Below are positions 24,648 through 33,803 of a stretch of DNA of 35,368 nucleotides, piece after piece. The stretch spans positions 1-35,368 of the forward strand of contig JAUWTJ010000043.1 in the NCBI GenBank assembly GCA_030614785.1, in the 5' to 3' direction. Each line of letters opens with the position of its first letter. Position 1 is the stretch's first letter. The DNA is from Alphaproteobacteria bacterium. GTDB taxonomy: Bacteria; Pseudomonadota; Alphaproteobacteria; M2410. The position numbers and the translations under genes were made by a program. The notes below the pieces were generated by a model. That model was given only the letters and a program-made list of their open reading frames with translations, did not search any database and was not told the origin of the DNA.

Positions 24648-25562
24648 ATGAGCTACGAAACTGTCAAATACTCTGTTGCAGGCCGCATCGCCACCATCAG
24701 TCTCAACCGCCCGGACAAGTTCAACAATATTCGTCCCCCCATGCCGGACGATATTCATGAGGCGCTGGGTGAAGCCAACCATGATCCCGAAGTTCGCGTC
24801 ATCATACTGCAGGGCGAGGGGGACAGCTTTTGCGCCGGGTTCGACTTTTCCGATGGTCTTGAACAATACGGCGCCTGGGGGATAGGCAGTAGCGACAATG
24901 TGTTTGAAGGCGGGGACAAACACTGGAACCCCGGGGCTGATTTCATGACAACCACCAGCCCGTTTCATGGACCCGTCCCGAGATTTATGAGTATCTGGCG
25001 CAGCCCCAAGCCTGTGATCACAAAAATTCATGGCTGGTGTGTCGGTGGCGGCTCCGAGATGGGGCTGCTCGGCGATATCGTCATAGCCTCGGAGGATGCA
25101 CAGATCGGCACGCCCTATTCACGGGTCTGGGGGTGCCATCTTACCGGCATGTGGATCTACCGCCTCGGCCTAACGCGCGCCAAGGAGTATGCGCTGACCG
25201 GCAAGTCCCTTTCCGGCAAGGAGGCCGCCGAGATCGGTTTGATCAATCACGCGGTTACTCTGGAGGAACTCGACGACTACGTCCAGGCCTATGCGGAAAA
25301 GATGGCCGGAATTCCGGTGACGCAGCTCGCCGCCATGAAGCTTATCGTCAATCAAGCGTTCGATAACATGGGGCTGCAGACAACCCAGACCATGGGTGTG
25401 ATGATGGACGGCATGATGCGCAACACGCCGGAGGGCAGGGAGTTTATCCGCAAAGCGAAAGCCGAAGGCGTCGGCGCCGTTATCGCTGACCGCGATGGTC
25501 CGTTTGAAGACTATAGCCAGGGCGGCAAGGACAACAAGCCGAGGCGCAAAAGCGAGCTGTAG
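24648..25562 (+). CDS. Enoyl-CoA hydratase/isomerase (crotonase) family protein
   Basis: 304 residues, longer than the usual 260 because of an insertion at about 75-105 and a charged C-terminal tail. Oxyanion-hole elements are CAGFDF (about 64-69) and CVGGGSE (about 130-136). The first catalytic Glu position (GGGSE) is kept, but the second is not: IGTPYSR where hydratases have PE. Function other than simple hydration, for example isomerisation, dehalogenation or thioester hydrolysis, is therefore possible. AGGAGGG lies six bases before the ATG. It stands alone, convergent with a second crotonase across a palindromic repeat. Confidence 0.88.
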   Translation: MSYETVKYSVAGRIATISLNRPDKFNNIRPPMPDDIHEALGEANHDPEVRVIILQGEGDSFCAGFDFSDGLEQYGAWGIGSSDNVFEGGDKHWNPGADFMTTTSPFHGPVPRFMSIWRSPKPVITKIHGWCVGGGSEMGLLGDIVIASEDAQIGTPYSRVWGCHLTGMWIYRLGLTRAKEYALTGKSLSGKEAAEIGLINHAVTLEELDDYVQAYAEKMAGIPVTQLAAMKLIVNQAFDNMGLQTTQTMGVMMDGMMRNTPEGREFIRKAKAEGVGAVIADRDGPFEDYSQGGKDNKPRRKSEL

Positions 25563-25603
25563 GTTCTGCGGTGTTCTTTGGAGCCGTCTCTTTCCGAAAG
25601 GAA

Positions 25604-25709
25604 GTCATCCTCGGGCACCCGAAGGGTGAGCCGGGGATCTTCTCTCTGGTCATTCATTCTCCTGCCAGAAGATCCCCGGCCTCGACCTATCGGTCGAGCC
25701 GAGGATGAC
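25604..25709. repeat. Branched palindromic intergenic repeat (REP-like), 106 bases
   Basis: The outer arms GTCATCCTCGG (25604-25614) and CCGAGGATGAC (25699-25709) are perfect inverted copies. The inner arms CCGGGGATCTTCT (25631-25643) and AGAAGATCCCCGG (25667-25679) are also perfect. Between them lie two side hairpins: CACCC-GAA-GGGTG on the left and CTCGACC-TATC-GGTCGAG (25681-25698) on the right. The folded form is cloverleaf-like. GTCATCCTCGG and GGGGATCTTC resemble the core of dispersed alphaproteobacterial intergenic repeats. It lies between convergent genes and may also stop transcription from both sides. Only one copy is in this window. Confidence 0.8.
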
Positions 25710-25736
25710 AGAATCTGTATCAAGAATTAGCTATGC

Positions 25737-26540
25737 TCAACTCCCCGTAAAATCCGGCTCGCGGCGTTCCATGAAGCTCTTGATGCCTTCCTGGAAATCG
25801 TTCGATTTCATCAGCATCACGAGTTGTAGCAGCACATGGTGTGTGTGACTGGAGAAGTCTTCAGTCAAACCGTGGCGGAACAGTCGCTTCATGGCATTGA
25901 GGGCAAGCGGCGCATTTGATGCAATCTCTTCGGCCATAGCCATGGTCTGTTCTTCAAAGGTATTTGCGTCGAAGATCTGATTAACGAGGCCCATCTCTTT
26001 GGATTCTTCCGGGCTCATCGTCCTGCCGATGAAGGATATTTCACACGCCTTGGCCCAGCCGACGAGGCGCGGCAGATACCAGGTGCCGCCGCTTTCAGGC
26101 ACGATGCCGCGTTTGGCAAAACCGGGAGCCAGCTTGGCCGTGCTGCTCATGACGCGAATGTCGGCGCCTAGCGCAAGGTCCATACCGTAGCCAGCCGCCG
26201 CGCCATTGATGGCGCAAATGACCGGCGTGTCCATTTCGTGCAGGGTGACAGTGACGATGTCCCGGGTGTTCATATGGACCGCGCCGCCTCCTGGCGCCAA
26301 CGCGCCTTCGCCGCCAATGCCCTTGCCCTCGGCTGCCTGTTTCAGGTCCATCCCTGAACAAAAGCCCTTGCCCGCGCCGGTGATGATAACAACACGCACA
26401 TTGATATCGTTGTCGGCCTCCTTGAGCGCGGTGTTCATTTCGTGAAGCATCAGGCCTGTAATGGCATTCAGTCGGTCCGGTCGATTAAGCCGGATCGTAC
26501 GGACAAATCCTTTGTTCTCGATAAGTATTTCTTCCGCCAT
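25737..26540 (-). CDS. Enoyl-CoA hydratase/isomerase (crotonase) family protein
   Basis: 267 residues, normal crotonase length. Oxyanion-hole motifs are CSGMDLKQ (about 60-67) and INGAAAGYGMDLALGADIRV (about 110-129). The usual catalytic GGGCE reads AGYGMD and the PExxLG segment reads AKRGIVPESGGTWYLPRLVG, a form seen in crotonases of uncertain reaction. The C-terminal helix ends in ERREPDFTGS, typical of the family. It is only distantly similar to the neighbouring crotonase, so the pair is not a recent duplication. The gene is transcribed toward the repeat. Confidence 0.9.
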   Translation of the reverse strand: MAEEILIENKGFVRTIRLNRPDRLNAITGLMLHEMNTALKEADNDINVRVVIITGAGKGFCSGMDLKQAAEGKGIGGEGALAPGGGAVHMNTRDIVTVTLHEMDTPVICAINGAAAGYGMDLALGADIRVMSSTAKLAPGFAKRGIVPESGGTWYLPRLVGWAKACEISFIGRTMSPEESKEMGLVNQIFDANTFEEQTMAMAEEIASNAPLALNAMKRLFRHGLTEDFSSHTHHVLLQLVMLMKSNDFQEGIKSFMERREPDFTGS

Positions 26541-26678
26541 GGTCTTCTCCCTTGTTTTTGATTATTTGCCAAAGCCTGGCCTGAAAAAGCTGAAATGGAA
26601 AGGCTGAAATACTCGAGCGTCTCCGCCCGGCCGTTTTTGTGCTACCATGGCAGATCCAACGCAGATCGGGAGCACGCC

Positions 26679-26888
26679 ATGATCCGAATGTTTGTAGAGG
26701 TTTTTAGTTCAGTTTTGGGTCTGGCCCTAGGTGCCGTGGTTGTGTTTACGGCAGCAAAGGCGGGTCTGTGGGGCCTTCATACCTGGGGCTTTTGGGGCGG
26801 CATTGTGGCCTTTCCGGTCGTTTTACTCAGCGGTACCGGATTGCTATATCTGTGGCTTGGGGGCGGGAAGGATGAGGGAGACGCTTGA
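26679..26888 (+). CDS. Small two-helix membrane protein of unknown function
   Basis: 69 residues from ATG 26679, chosen because GGGAG lies upstream and the protein then begins MIRMFVEVF. Two hydrophobic segments (about 7-27 and 37-59) are separated by a Trp- and Gly-rich turn (AGLWGLHTWGFWGG), with a short charged tail GGGKDEGDA. I recognise no family. It starts about 138 bases from the divergent crotonase and precedes trhO by 63 bases, so it may be the first gene of that operon. Confidence 0.6.
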   Translation: MIRMFVEVFSSVLGLALGAVVVFTAAKAGLWGLHTWGFWGGIVAFPVVLLSGTGLLYLWLGGGKDEGDA

Positions 26889-26951
26889 TGAGGAGCCACG
26901 CGGTCGCTATAAGCCGCAGCTGTATAGTCAAAGCTCATTTGTGAAACTCCC

Positions 26952-27905
26952 ATGTCTGATATCCTCGTCGCAGCACTCTACAAATTTGTCACCTTGCCTG
27001 ATTTTGAGAATCTGCAGGCGCCACTCCTCGAAACCTGTAACGCCGGCGGCGTGAAGGGCACCTTGTTGCTCGCGTCAGAGGGGATCAATGGAACGATTGC
27101 CGGTCCCCGCGCAGGCGTGCGCACCGTGCTGGATTTTCTTGGCACCGACCCCAGGTTCGAAGGCATGTCGTGCAAGGAAAGCCATGCGGAGACGATGCCC
27201 TTCCGCCGCATGAAAGTGCGGCTCAAGAAGGAGATCGTCACCATGGGTGTGCCGGGCACGGACCCCAACAAGATCGTCGGCACCTATGTAAAACCCGAGG
27301 ACTGGAACGCGCTTATCTCAGCGCCCGATGTGGTTGTTATTGATACGCGTAATGACTATGAGGTGGGTATCGGATCCTTCGAAGGGGCGATCAACCCAAA
27401 AACGGAAACCTTCCGGGAGTTTCCGGCCTGGGTCGAGCAGGCGACAGCCCTGCAGAATAAGCCGAAGGTGGCGATGTATTGCACCGGGGGTATCCGTTGT
27501 GAAAAATCAACGGCCTATCTCAAGGAGCTTGGCTACGATGATGTCTATCACCTCGAGGGCGGCATCCTGAAATATCTCGAAACCGTGCCTGAGGCAGAAA
27601 GCCTGTGGCGCGGCGAATGTTTTGTGTTCGACGCCCGCGTCTCCGTCGGCCACGGCCTGGAGCTCGGGCACTATGACCAGTGTTATGCTTGTCGCCGCCC
27701 GATCGATTCTGAGGACATGGCCTCACCGGATTATGTGAAGGGTGTCAGCTGTCCCAAATGTATAGGGGAAATGTCAGACGACCAGCGCAGCAGCTTCGCC
27801 GAGCGCCAAAAGCAGATCGATCTTTCCAAAGCGCGAGGCGAAAAACATATCGCAGCAGAGTATGATCGGGACAGCAGGCCAGCGCGTGAGACCGATCCCG
27901 CATGA
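26952..27905 (+). CDS. trhO: tRNA uridine(34) hydroxylase TrhO (rhodanese-domain, YceA/UPF0176 family)
   Basis: Oxygen-dependent enzyme of the YceA family that forms 5-hydroxyuridine at tRNA wobble position 34. 317 residues: an N-terminal acylphosphatase-like domain (about 5-95), a rhodanese domain (about 115-215) with active-site C177 in [12 protein letters not shown], and a C-terminal zinc-like region with CYACRRPI and CPKC. C177 is the same position as in the E. coli protein as I recall it. Its stop overlaps the GST start (ATGA at 27902-27905). Confidence 0.92.
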   Translation: MSDILVAALYKFVTLPDFENLQAPLLETCNAGGVKGTLLLASEGINGTIAGPRAGVRTVLDFLGTDPRFEGMSCKESHAETMPFRRMKVRLKKEIVTMGVPGTDPNKIVGTYVKPEDWNALISAPDVVVIDTRNDYEVGIGSFEGAINPKTETFREFPAWVEQATALQNKPKVAMYCTGGIRCEKSTAYLKELGYDDVYHLEGGILKYLETVPEAESLWRGECFVFDARVSVGHGLELGHYDQCYACRRPIDSEDMASPDYVKGVSCPKCIGEMSDDQRSSFAERQKQIDLSKARGEKHIAAEYDRDSRPARETDPA

Positions 27906-28579
27906 CAGAAACGGTCCTGCCTATCCTCTATTCCTTTCGTCGCTGCCCCTATGCCATGCGCGCGCGCATGGGGTTGCGGGCGGCTGGTCAGCTGTGTGAG
28001 CTTCGTGAGGTCGTGCTGCGCGACAAGCCCGGGGAGATGATCGAAGCCTCACCCAAGGCGACAGTTCCCGTTCTTGTGTTGCCCGATGGCGAAGTCATTG
28101 ATGAGAGCTTCGACATTATGATGTGGGCGCTGAGGCAGCATGATCCGGATAACTGGCTTGCGCCGAAAGAGGGCATGCTTGCCGACATGATCGAATTGAT
28201 TGAGCAATGCGAAGCAGAGTTCAAACCACACTTGGATCGCTACAAATACACCAATCGTTATGAAGAGGCCGATCCGGCCACTCATCGCCGCGAAGCCGAA
28301 AAGTTCCTGGCTGTGCTGGAGTATAGACTGGTCAGTTCTGCGTTCCTGTTTGGCAACAGAAAAGCGCTGGCGGATTTTGCCATTGCGCCCTTCATCAGAC
28401 AGTTCGCCAACACAGACAAAGCCTGGTTCGACGCCAGTCCCTATCCCAAACTTCAGGTCTGGCTTGAGGATTTTCTGTCGTCAGATATTTTCGCTGCGGT
28501 GATGACCAAATACCCGCAGTGGCAGCCAGGCGACGACCCGGTGATGTTTCCTCTGGGTGAAGTTCATCAAGAATTGTGA
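27902..28579 (+). CDS. Glutathione S-transferase-like protein
   Basis: 225 residues with an N-terminal thioredoxin-like domain (about 5-80) and an all-alpha C-terminal domain. The active-site segment [13 protein letters not shown] has a single Cys (C15) followed by Pro-Tyr, as in Cys-type GSTs and glutaredoxin-like proteins, rather than the Ser or Tyr type. The cis-Pro region reads [24 protein letters not shown], with the ES pair that binds the glutathione gamma-glutamyl group. It overlaps trhO by four bases and is followed closely by a flavin-fold protein, so it is probably part of the same operon. Substrate unknown. Confidence 0.9.
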   Translation: MTETVLPILYSFRRCPYAMRARMGLRAAGQLCELREVVLRDKPGEMIEASPKATVPVLVLPDGEVIDESFDIMMWALRQHDPDNWLAPKEGMLADMIELIEQCEAEFKPHLDRYKYTNRYEEADPATHRREAEKFLAVLEYRLVSSAFLFGNRKALADFAIAPFIRQFANTDKAWFDASPYPKLQVWLEDFLSSDIFAAVMTKYPQWQPGDDPVMFPLGEVHQEL

Positions 28580-28650
28580 CAGCAGAACTTGCGCCGCGTC
28601 ATTCAAATGGTCATGCTTCCCCGGAACCATCACAAAGTCTGGAGAAACCC

Positions 28651-29088
28651 ATGTCGACCAAAATGAGTGTTGAGGAGCGTGACGCCTTTTTGGCTGCTGC
28701 GCGCATTGGTGTTTTGAGTATAGCCGACGAGGGGCGCGGTCCACTGTCGGCGCCAGTCTGGTACGGCTATGAGCCAGGTGGGGAGGTCTGGATTTTGACC
28801 GGGCAACTTTCGATGAAGGGCAAGGCCCTTGAGAAGGTGGACCGCATCAGCCTTTGCGTTCAAACCGAAGACCCGCCTTATAAATATGTCAGCATTGAGG
28901 GTCCGATTGTTGCCCGTGAAGCCCCGGATCCGGAAAAACATTCCCGCTTTCTGGCGCAGCGGTATCTTGGTGAGAAGATGGGCAATGCCTATGTCGCCGC
29001 CAATGAGGGAAGCGCCTCTTCCGTGCTCTTTCGTATCAAGCCGGAGCGCTGGTTGACGGTGGATTACTCGAAGATGAATTTGGGCTAA
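28651..29088 (+). CDS. Pyridoxamine 5'-phosphate oxidase-fold (PPOX) protein
   Basis: 145 residues from ATG 28651, which has GGAG six bases upstream. A GTG at 28576 overlapping the GST stop would add a 25-residue polar extension and is less likely. The split-barrel flavin/F420/heme-binding fold is suggested by the sequence FLAAARIGVLSIADEGRGPLSAPVWYGYEPGGEVWILT and the later CVQTEDPPYKYVSIEGPI. Reaction unknown; this family includes flavin-, F420- and heme-using members. Its TAA stop overlaps the stop of the convergent flavoprotein gene within CTAA (29085-29088). Confidence 0.85.
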   Translation: MSTKMSVEERDAFLAAARIGVLSIADEGRGPLSAPVWYGYEPGGEVWILTGQLSMKGKALEKVDRISLCVQTEDPPYKYVSIEGPIVAREAPDPEKHSRFLAQRYLGEKMGNAYVAANEGSASSVLFRIKPERWLTVDYSKMNLG

Positions 29089-30263
29089 ACCGCTTGTCCC
29101 GCAGCGAACCCGGACGCCCAGGCCCACTGGAAATTAAAGCCGCCCAGGTGTCCGGTCACGTCTACCGCTTCGCCGATAAAATAAAGGCCGGATACGGATC
29201 GTACCTCCATGGTCTTTGAGGAAAGCTCCTTGGTATCGACGCCTCCGACTGTGACTTCTGCGGTGCGATAACCTTCGCTGCCCTGTGGTTTGAGGCACCA
29301 GCGATTGATCCGTTCGGCGACGGCTTCAAGGGTCTTGTCAGTCATATCTGCCAGGCGTTCGGGGTCCTGAAACTCTTTACCAATCAGGCCGGCGAGGCGT
29401 TGTGGCAGAAATTCCGAAAGGGTAACCCGCAGGGTCTGGCGGGGCTGGTCGCGCTTGGCCTGGAGGAGTAGCGGCGCAAGGTCAAAATCGGGCGCAAGAT
29501 CAATCATGATCTCGTCGCCCTCTCGCCAGTAGGATGAAATTTGCAGGATCGCCGGGCCGCTGAGGCCGCGGTGGGTAAACAGGAGCGCCTCCCGGAACCT
29601 GATCTTGCCACAGGTCACCTGAACACCGACAGCGACACCGGTCAGCCCGCCAAGCGAGGCCTTCATGTCGTCGGAAAAGGTCAGGGGGACAAGACCCGGA
29701 CGCGGCGGTACGATCTTCAATCCAAATTGTGTCGCGATCTCATAGGCAAAGCCCGATGCCCCCATTTTGGGAATGGAGCGCCCGCCCGTCGCGATGACAA
29801 GGCTGCCAGCGGCGAGTTGTTCGCGGCCTGTATCAACAACAAATCCATCCTCATCGTGAGAAACCGAGTGAACCGAGGTCTCGGTCTTAAGATTGGCTGA
29901 CGCATCGCGGACACCGCTCAGCAACATTTGTATAATCTCATCTGAACTGTTGTCACAGAAGAGTTGCCCCAGCGTCTTCTCGTGCCATGCAATCCCGGCC
30001 TCATCGACGCGGTCGATAAAGTCCTGCGGCGTAAACCGTTTTAAGGCTGAAATACAAAACCGTGGATTGTCGGAGAGGAAGTCTTCCGGTCCGGCGTGAA
30101 TATTGGTAAAATTACAGCGCCCGCCACCGGAAATCCGAATTTTATCGGCAGGTTTTTTGGCATGGTCGAGAAGGAGGACACGGCGTCCGCGCTTGCCAGC
30201 TTCAATGGCGCACATCAGACCGGCGGCGCCGGCCCCGACAATGATCACGTCATAGTGTGACAT
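29085..30263 (-). CDS. HI0933/YhiN-type FAD-dependent oxidoreductase (BaiN-like)
   Basis: 392 residues. The N-terminal FAD-binding motif is IVGAGAAGLMCAIEAGKRG (about 8-26). The family signature KIRISGGGRCNFTN is at about 41-54. The second dinucleotide segment is SLVIATGGRSIPKMG. The C-terminal FAD segment GLYFIGEAVDVTGHLGGFNFQWAWASG is also typical. The physiological reaction of this widespread family is mostly unknown; some members reduce steroid or bile-acid enones. It is followed on the same strand (upstream) by parE with a 27-base gap, so the two may be co-transcribed. Confidence 0.92.
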   Translation of the reverse strand: MSHYDVIIVGAGAAGLMCAIEAGKRGRRVLLLDHAKKPADKIRISGGGRCNFTNIHAGPEDFLSDNPRFCISALKRFTPQDFIDRVDEAGIAWHEKTLGQLFCDNSSDEIIQMLLSGVRDASANLKTETSVHSVSHDEDGFVVDTGREQLAAGSLVIATGGRSIPKMGASGFAYEIATQFGLKIVPPRPGLVPLTFSDDMKASLGGLTGVAVGVQVTCGKIRFREALLFTHRGLSGPAILQISSYWREGDEIMIDLAPDFDLAPLLLQAKRDQPRQTLRVTLSEFLPQRLAGLIGKEFQDPERLADMTDKTLEAVAERINRWCLKPQGSEGYRTAEVTVGGVDTKELSSKTMEVRSVSGLYFIGEAVDVTGHLGGFNFQWAWASGFAAGQAV

Positions 30264-30290
30264 GAGGTGTCACTTGAGGCGTTTGCAGCA

Positions 30291-32291
30291 TCAGATATCC
30301 AGATCCCCGGCGAATTTGGCATTTTCCTGAATATAGGCAAAGCGTAGCTCCGCCTTCTTGCCCATCAGCGTTTCAACGAGCGAAGCGGTCTCCGCGATAT
30401 CATCTTCGTTGTCCGGCAGTTCGACCTTCAAGAGAGTGCGTGTCTTTGGAGCCATGGTCGTGACCTTGAGCTGCGCCGGCATCATTTCACCCAGCCCCTT
30501 GAACCGGCTCATCTCGACCTTGCCGCGACCGGTGAGTTCGTTCTTGATGATCTCGGCGCGGTGGTCGTCGTCCCGCGCATAGGCCGTTTTCGATCCCTGG
30601 CTGAGACGGTAGAGCGGCGGGATCGCAAGATAGAGATGACCGTCGCGAATAAGGCCCTTCATTTCCTGATAGAAGAAGGTGATCAGCAGCGCAGCAATAT
30701 GCGCGCCGTCGACATCCGCATCGGTCATGATGATGACCCGCTCATAGCGCAGATCATCCTCGCGGTATTGATCGCGCAGCCCGCAACCGAGCGCCTGAAT
30801 GATATCGGAAATTTCCTGATTGGCCTTTATCTTGGCAGAACCGGCCGAGGCAACATTGAGGATCTTGCCGCGCAGGGGAAGGATGGCTTGCGTCTTCCTG
30901 TTGCGCGCTTGCTTCGCCGAGCCACCAGCCGAGTCGCCTTCGACGAGGAAAATCTCTGTATCGTCGTTGGACCGGGACGAGCAGTCAGCCAGTTTGCCGG
31001 GCAGGCGAAGCTTGCGAACCGCACCCTGGCGGGCGACCTCCTTTTCCTGGCGCCGCTTCAGCCGTTCGTCGGACCGGTCGATTGCCCAGTCCATCAGCTT
31101 TTGTGCTTGTCCGGGCGAATTGGTCAGCCAGTGGTCAAAGTGATCGCGCACAGCATTTTCAACCAGCCGCGCTGCTTCTGCCGTGGAAAGTCTCTCCTTG
31201 GTCTGACCCTGAAACTCCGGCTCTCGAATGAAGACCGACAGGAGCGCGCCGGCAGTTCCCATGACGTCGTCGGCGGTAATCTGCGCGGCTTTCTTCGTAC
31301 CGGTGAGCTCGCCGTAACCCTTCAGCCCCTTGACCAGAGCGGAGCGAAACCCTGACTCGTGCGTGCCGCCCTCGGTCGTCGGGATGGTATTGCAATAAGA
31401 GTGGAAGAACCCGTCGGCGTTACCGATCCAGGACACTGCCCATTCTACAGCGCCGTGGCCTTTGGTTTTCTCGGTCCGACCGGTGAAGGCGGTGTCGGTC
31501 ACAGTGGTCAGCCCGTCAATCGAGGCACTGAGGAAATCACTGAGCCCACCGGGAAAGTGGAGAACGTCCTTTTCCGGTGTTGTCTTGTCCTTTTCGCCGA
31601 TGAGCGATTTGGGGCACTTCCATTTGATAGAGACACCGCCAAACAGATAGGCTTTTGAGCGGGACATGCGGTAGAGGCGGGCCGGTTTGAAATCCACCTG
31701 GGATCCAAAGATCTCCGCATCCGGGAGAAAGGTCACTTTCGTGCCGCGCCGGTTCGGGGCATCGCCAATGGCCTTGAGTTTGGTTTTTGCAAGCCCGCGA
31801 GAAAAGGTCTGGCTGTGGAGTTTCTTGTTTCTTGCGACTTCGACCACCAGGGTTTCCGAAAGCGCATTGACAACCGAGATCCCGACACCGTGAAGACCGC
31901 CGGATGTTTCATAAGCCTCGCCGCCGAATTTGCCGCCCGCATGGAGCGTCGTCATGATGACTTCGAGGGCCGACTTGTTCTTGAATTTCGGGTGAGGGTC
32001 TATGGGAATGCCGCGGCCATTATCGGTCACCGATAGACTGCCGTCTTCATTGAGTTCAACCTCAATTCGCGTGGCAAACCCGGCCACCACTTCGTCCATG
32101 GCATTGTCGAGCACTTCGGCAAAGAGGTGATGGAGGGCCCGCTCATCGGTGCCGCCGATATACATGCCGGGCCGGCGCCGCACCGGTTCGAGGCCTTCGA
32201 GGACCTCAATGTCTTTCGCACTGTACGCTGCTTCACTTGCGCGGGAGGCTCCGTCAAAGAGATCCTGCGATTTTTTACTGGCGCGGGCCAT
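30291..32291 (-). CDS. parE: DNA topoisomerase IV subunit B
   Basis: ATPase subunit of the decatenating type II topoisomerase. 666 residues: GHKL ATPase domain at about 25-250 (E59 and N63 in EVLDNAMDE, DNGRGIP, the ATP lid around GGKFGGEAYETSGGLHGVG), the transducer domain to about 420, and the Toprim domain with EGDSAGGSAKQ and the metal motif DADVDGAHI. PLRGKILNV is also present. ParE rather than GyrB is favoured by the length (no large insertion after Toprim) and by the RPGMYIGGTDERALHHL start. GGGAG precedes the ATG at 32291. parC is not in the window. Confidence 0.93.
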   Translation of the reverse strand: MARASKKSQDLFDGASRASEAAYSAKDIEVLEGLEPVRRRPGMYIGGTDERALHHLFAEVLDNAMDEVVAGFATRIEVELNEDGSLSVTDNGRGIPIDPHPKFKNKSALEVIMTTLHAGGKFGGEAYETSGGLHGVGISVVNALSETLVVEVARNKKLHSQTFSRGLAKTKLKAIGDAPNRRGTKVTFLPDAEIFGSQVDFKPARLYRMSRSKAYLFGGVSIKWKCPKSLIGEKDKTTPEKDVLHFPGGLSDFLSASIDGLTTVTDTAFTGRTEKTKGHGAVEWAVSWIGNADGFFHSYCNTIPTTEGGTHESGFRSALVKGLKGYGELTGTKKAAQITADDVMGTAGALLSVFIREPEFQGQTKERLSTAEAARLVENAVRDHFDHWLTNSPGQAQKLMDWAIDRSDERLKRRQEKEVARQGAVRKLRLPGKLADCSSRSNDDTEIFLVEGDSAGGSAKQARNRKTQAILPLRGKILNVASAGSAKIKANQEISDIIQALGCGLRDQYREDDLRYERVIIMTDADVDGAHIAALLITFFYQEMKGLIRDGHLYLAIPPLYRLSQGSKTAYARDDDHRAEIIKNELTGRGKVEMSRFKGLGEMMPAQLKVTTMAPKTRTLLKVELPDNEDDIAETASLVETLMGKKAELRFAYIQENAKFAGDLDI

Positions 32292-32496
32292 AGCACTCCC
32301 GATTGGTCAAGGCTTTGAATTCAAATGAAAAACTCGCACCGTGGCGACACGGCTGCGACTCACCGGGCAACCTATCACTTTTGGCAAGGTCGGTTAAGTC
32401 AAAGTCTGGATCTGCAAGTCCATACCCACGCCGGGGCTTTGTCTCAACCCAGGACTGTGCCATGTTTCCTTTTTGTTGATCACCCCGGAGACTGTC

Positions 32497-33789
32497 ATGC
32501 CCAATTCCATATCTTTGCCGCTTACGTTGCCTTGCGGTGCCACATTGCCAAACCGCATCGTCAAGGCCGCGATGACAGAAGGTCTGGCGGACCCGAAGAA
32601 CGCGGCGACGCCGGCCCATGCGCTGCTTTACAAGCGCTGGGCGAAGGGTGGCTCCGGGGTTCTTCTGACCGGCAATGTCCAGGTTCATCCGGATTATCTC
32701 GAGCGGCCCGGCAACATCGTTATCGCTGGTCCACAGAGCGAGGAGCAACTGGCGGGCTTGCGCGCAATGGCCTCCGCCGCGACAGACAATGGCGCTCACA
32801 TCTGGATGCAGATCTCCCACGCCGGTCGCCAGACGCCGGCCGCTGTAACAAAGGAGCCGGTCGCGCCTTCGGCCATCGCCGTCGCCATGCCCGGCGGCCA
32901 ATTCGGCGTGCCGCGCGCGCTCGAGGGAAGCGAGATTCTCGACACAATCGAGCGGTTTGCCTTTGTCGCCTCTATTGCGAAGGAAACAGGCTTCTCGGGC
33001 GTCCAGATCCACGCGGCGCACGGCTATCTCCTCTCGGAATTCCTGTCGCCTCGGGTCAACCAGCGCGCCGACCAATGGGGTGGATCGCTGGAAAATCGCG
33101 CGCGATTTCTTCTCGGAGTTGTCCTTGCTGCTCGAGCAAAGGTCGGACCGGGGTTTCCGATTTCCGTGAAGCTCAATTCGTCCGACTTCCAAAAGGGTGG
33201 CTTTTCATTTGACGAATGTCTTCAAGTCGTCGGGTGGCTTGAGGAGGCGGGCGTCGATGTGCTCGAAATATCAGGCGGTAATTATGAACAGCCCAGCATG
33301 ATGGGTTCTGAAGGCCTTGAGCCGGTCTTTGACGAAGCGATGCGCGAAAGCACCCGCGCCCGCGAGGCCTACTTTATGGATTATGCGGAGCGCATTCGAA
33401 AGGTTGCGAAAATCCCTTTGATGGTGACCGGCGGTTTTCGCTCCGTGAAGGCAATGGATGACGCCATTGAGCGGGACAATATTGATCTCATTGGTATCGC
33501 AAGGCCGCTTTGCGCCGATCCGGACGCCTCGGCCAGGATCCTTTCGGGCGAGCTTTCGGAAATGCGCAAATGGGAAGACAGCCTGCGCCTCGGACCGGGG
33601 TTCCTGGGTCCAAACTCCCGCATCAACATGATCAAGGCGATGAACGGCTGGGCGGCCCAAAGCTGGTTCTGCGTCCAGATCCTCCGCATGGGCAGAGGCG
33701 AGGATCCCGACAGGAAAATGAGCGCCTTCAAGGCCATGCGGCTTTACATGAAGAATGAAAAAGAAACCGCGGAACGCCTGTCTCGATAG
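32497..33789 (+). CDS. NADH:flavin oxidoreductase, Old Yellow Enzyme family
   Basis: FMN-dependent ene-reductase-type TIM barrel of 430 residues. The start at ATG 32497 has CGGAG upstream; a TTG at 32473 is less likely. Visible family motifs include ISHAGRQTPAAV (about 107-118), the substrate-binding HAAHGYLLSEFLSPRVNQRADQWGGSLENR stretch, KLNSSDF, and the phosphate-binding VTGGFRS and GIARPLC near the C-terminus. It lacks the C-terminal iron-sulphur and FAD domains of the larger 2,4-dienoyl-CoA reductases. Substrate unknown; activated alkenes are likely. It is divergent from parE. Confidence 0.92.
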   Translation: MPNSISLPLTLPCGATLPNRIVKAAMTEGLADPKNAATPAHALLYKRWAKGGSGVLLTGNVQVHPDYLERPGNIVIAGPQSEEQLAGLRAMASAATDNGAHIWMQISHAGRQTPAAVTKEPVAPSAIAVAMPGGQFGVPRALEGSEILDTIERFAFVASIAKETGFSGVQIHAAHGYLLSEFLSPRVNQRADQWGGSLENRARFLLGVVLAARAKVGPGFPISVKLNSSDFQKGGFSFDECLQVVGWLEEAGVDVLEISGGNYEQPSMMGSEGLEPVFDEAMRESTRAREAYFMDYAERIRKVAKIPLMVTGGFRSVKAMDDAIERDNIDLIGIARPLCADPDASARILSGELSEMRKWEDSLRLGPGFLGPNSRINMIKAMNGWAAQSWFCVQILRMGRGEDPDRKMSAFKAMRLYMKNEKETAERLSR

Positions 33790-33803
33790 TCAGGGATTAA
33801 ACG

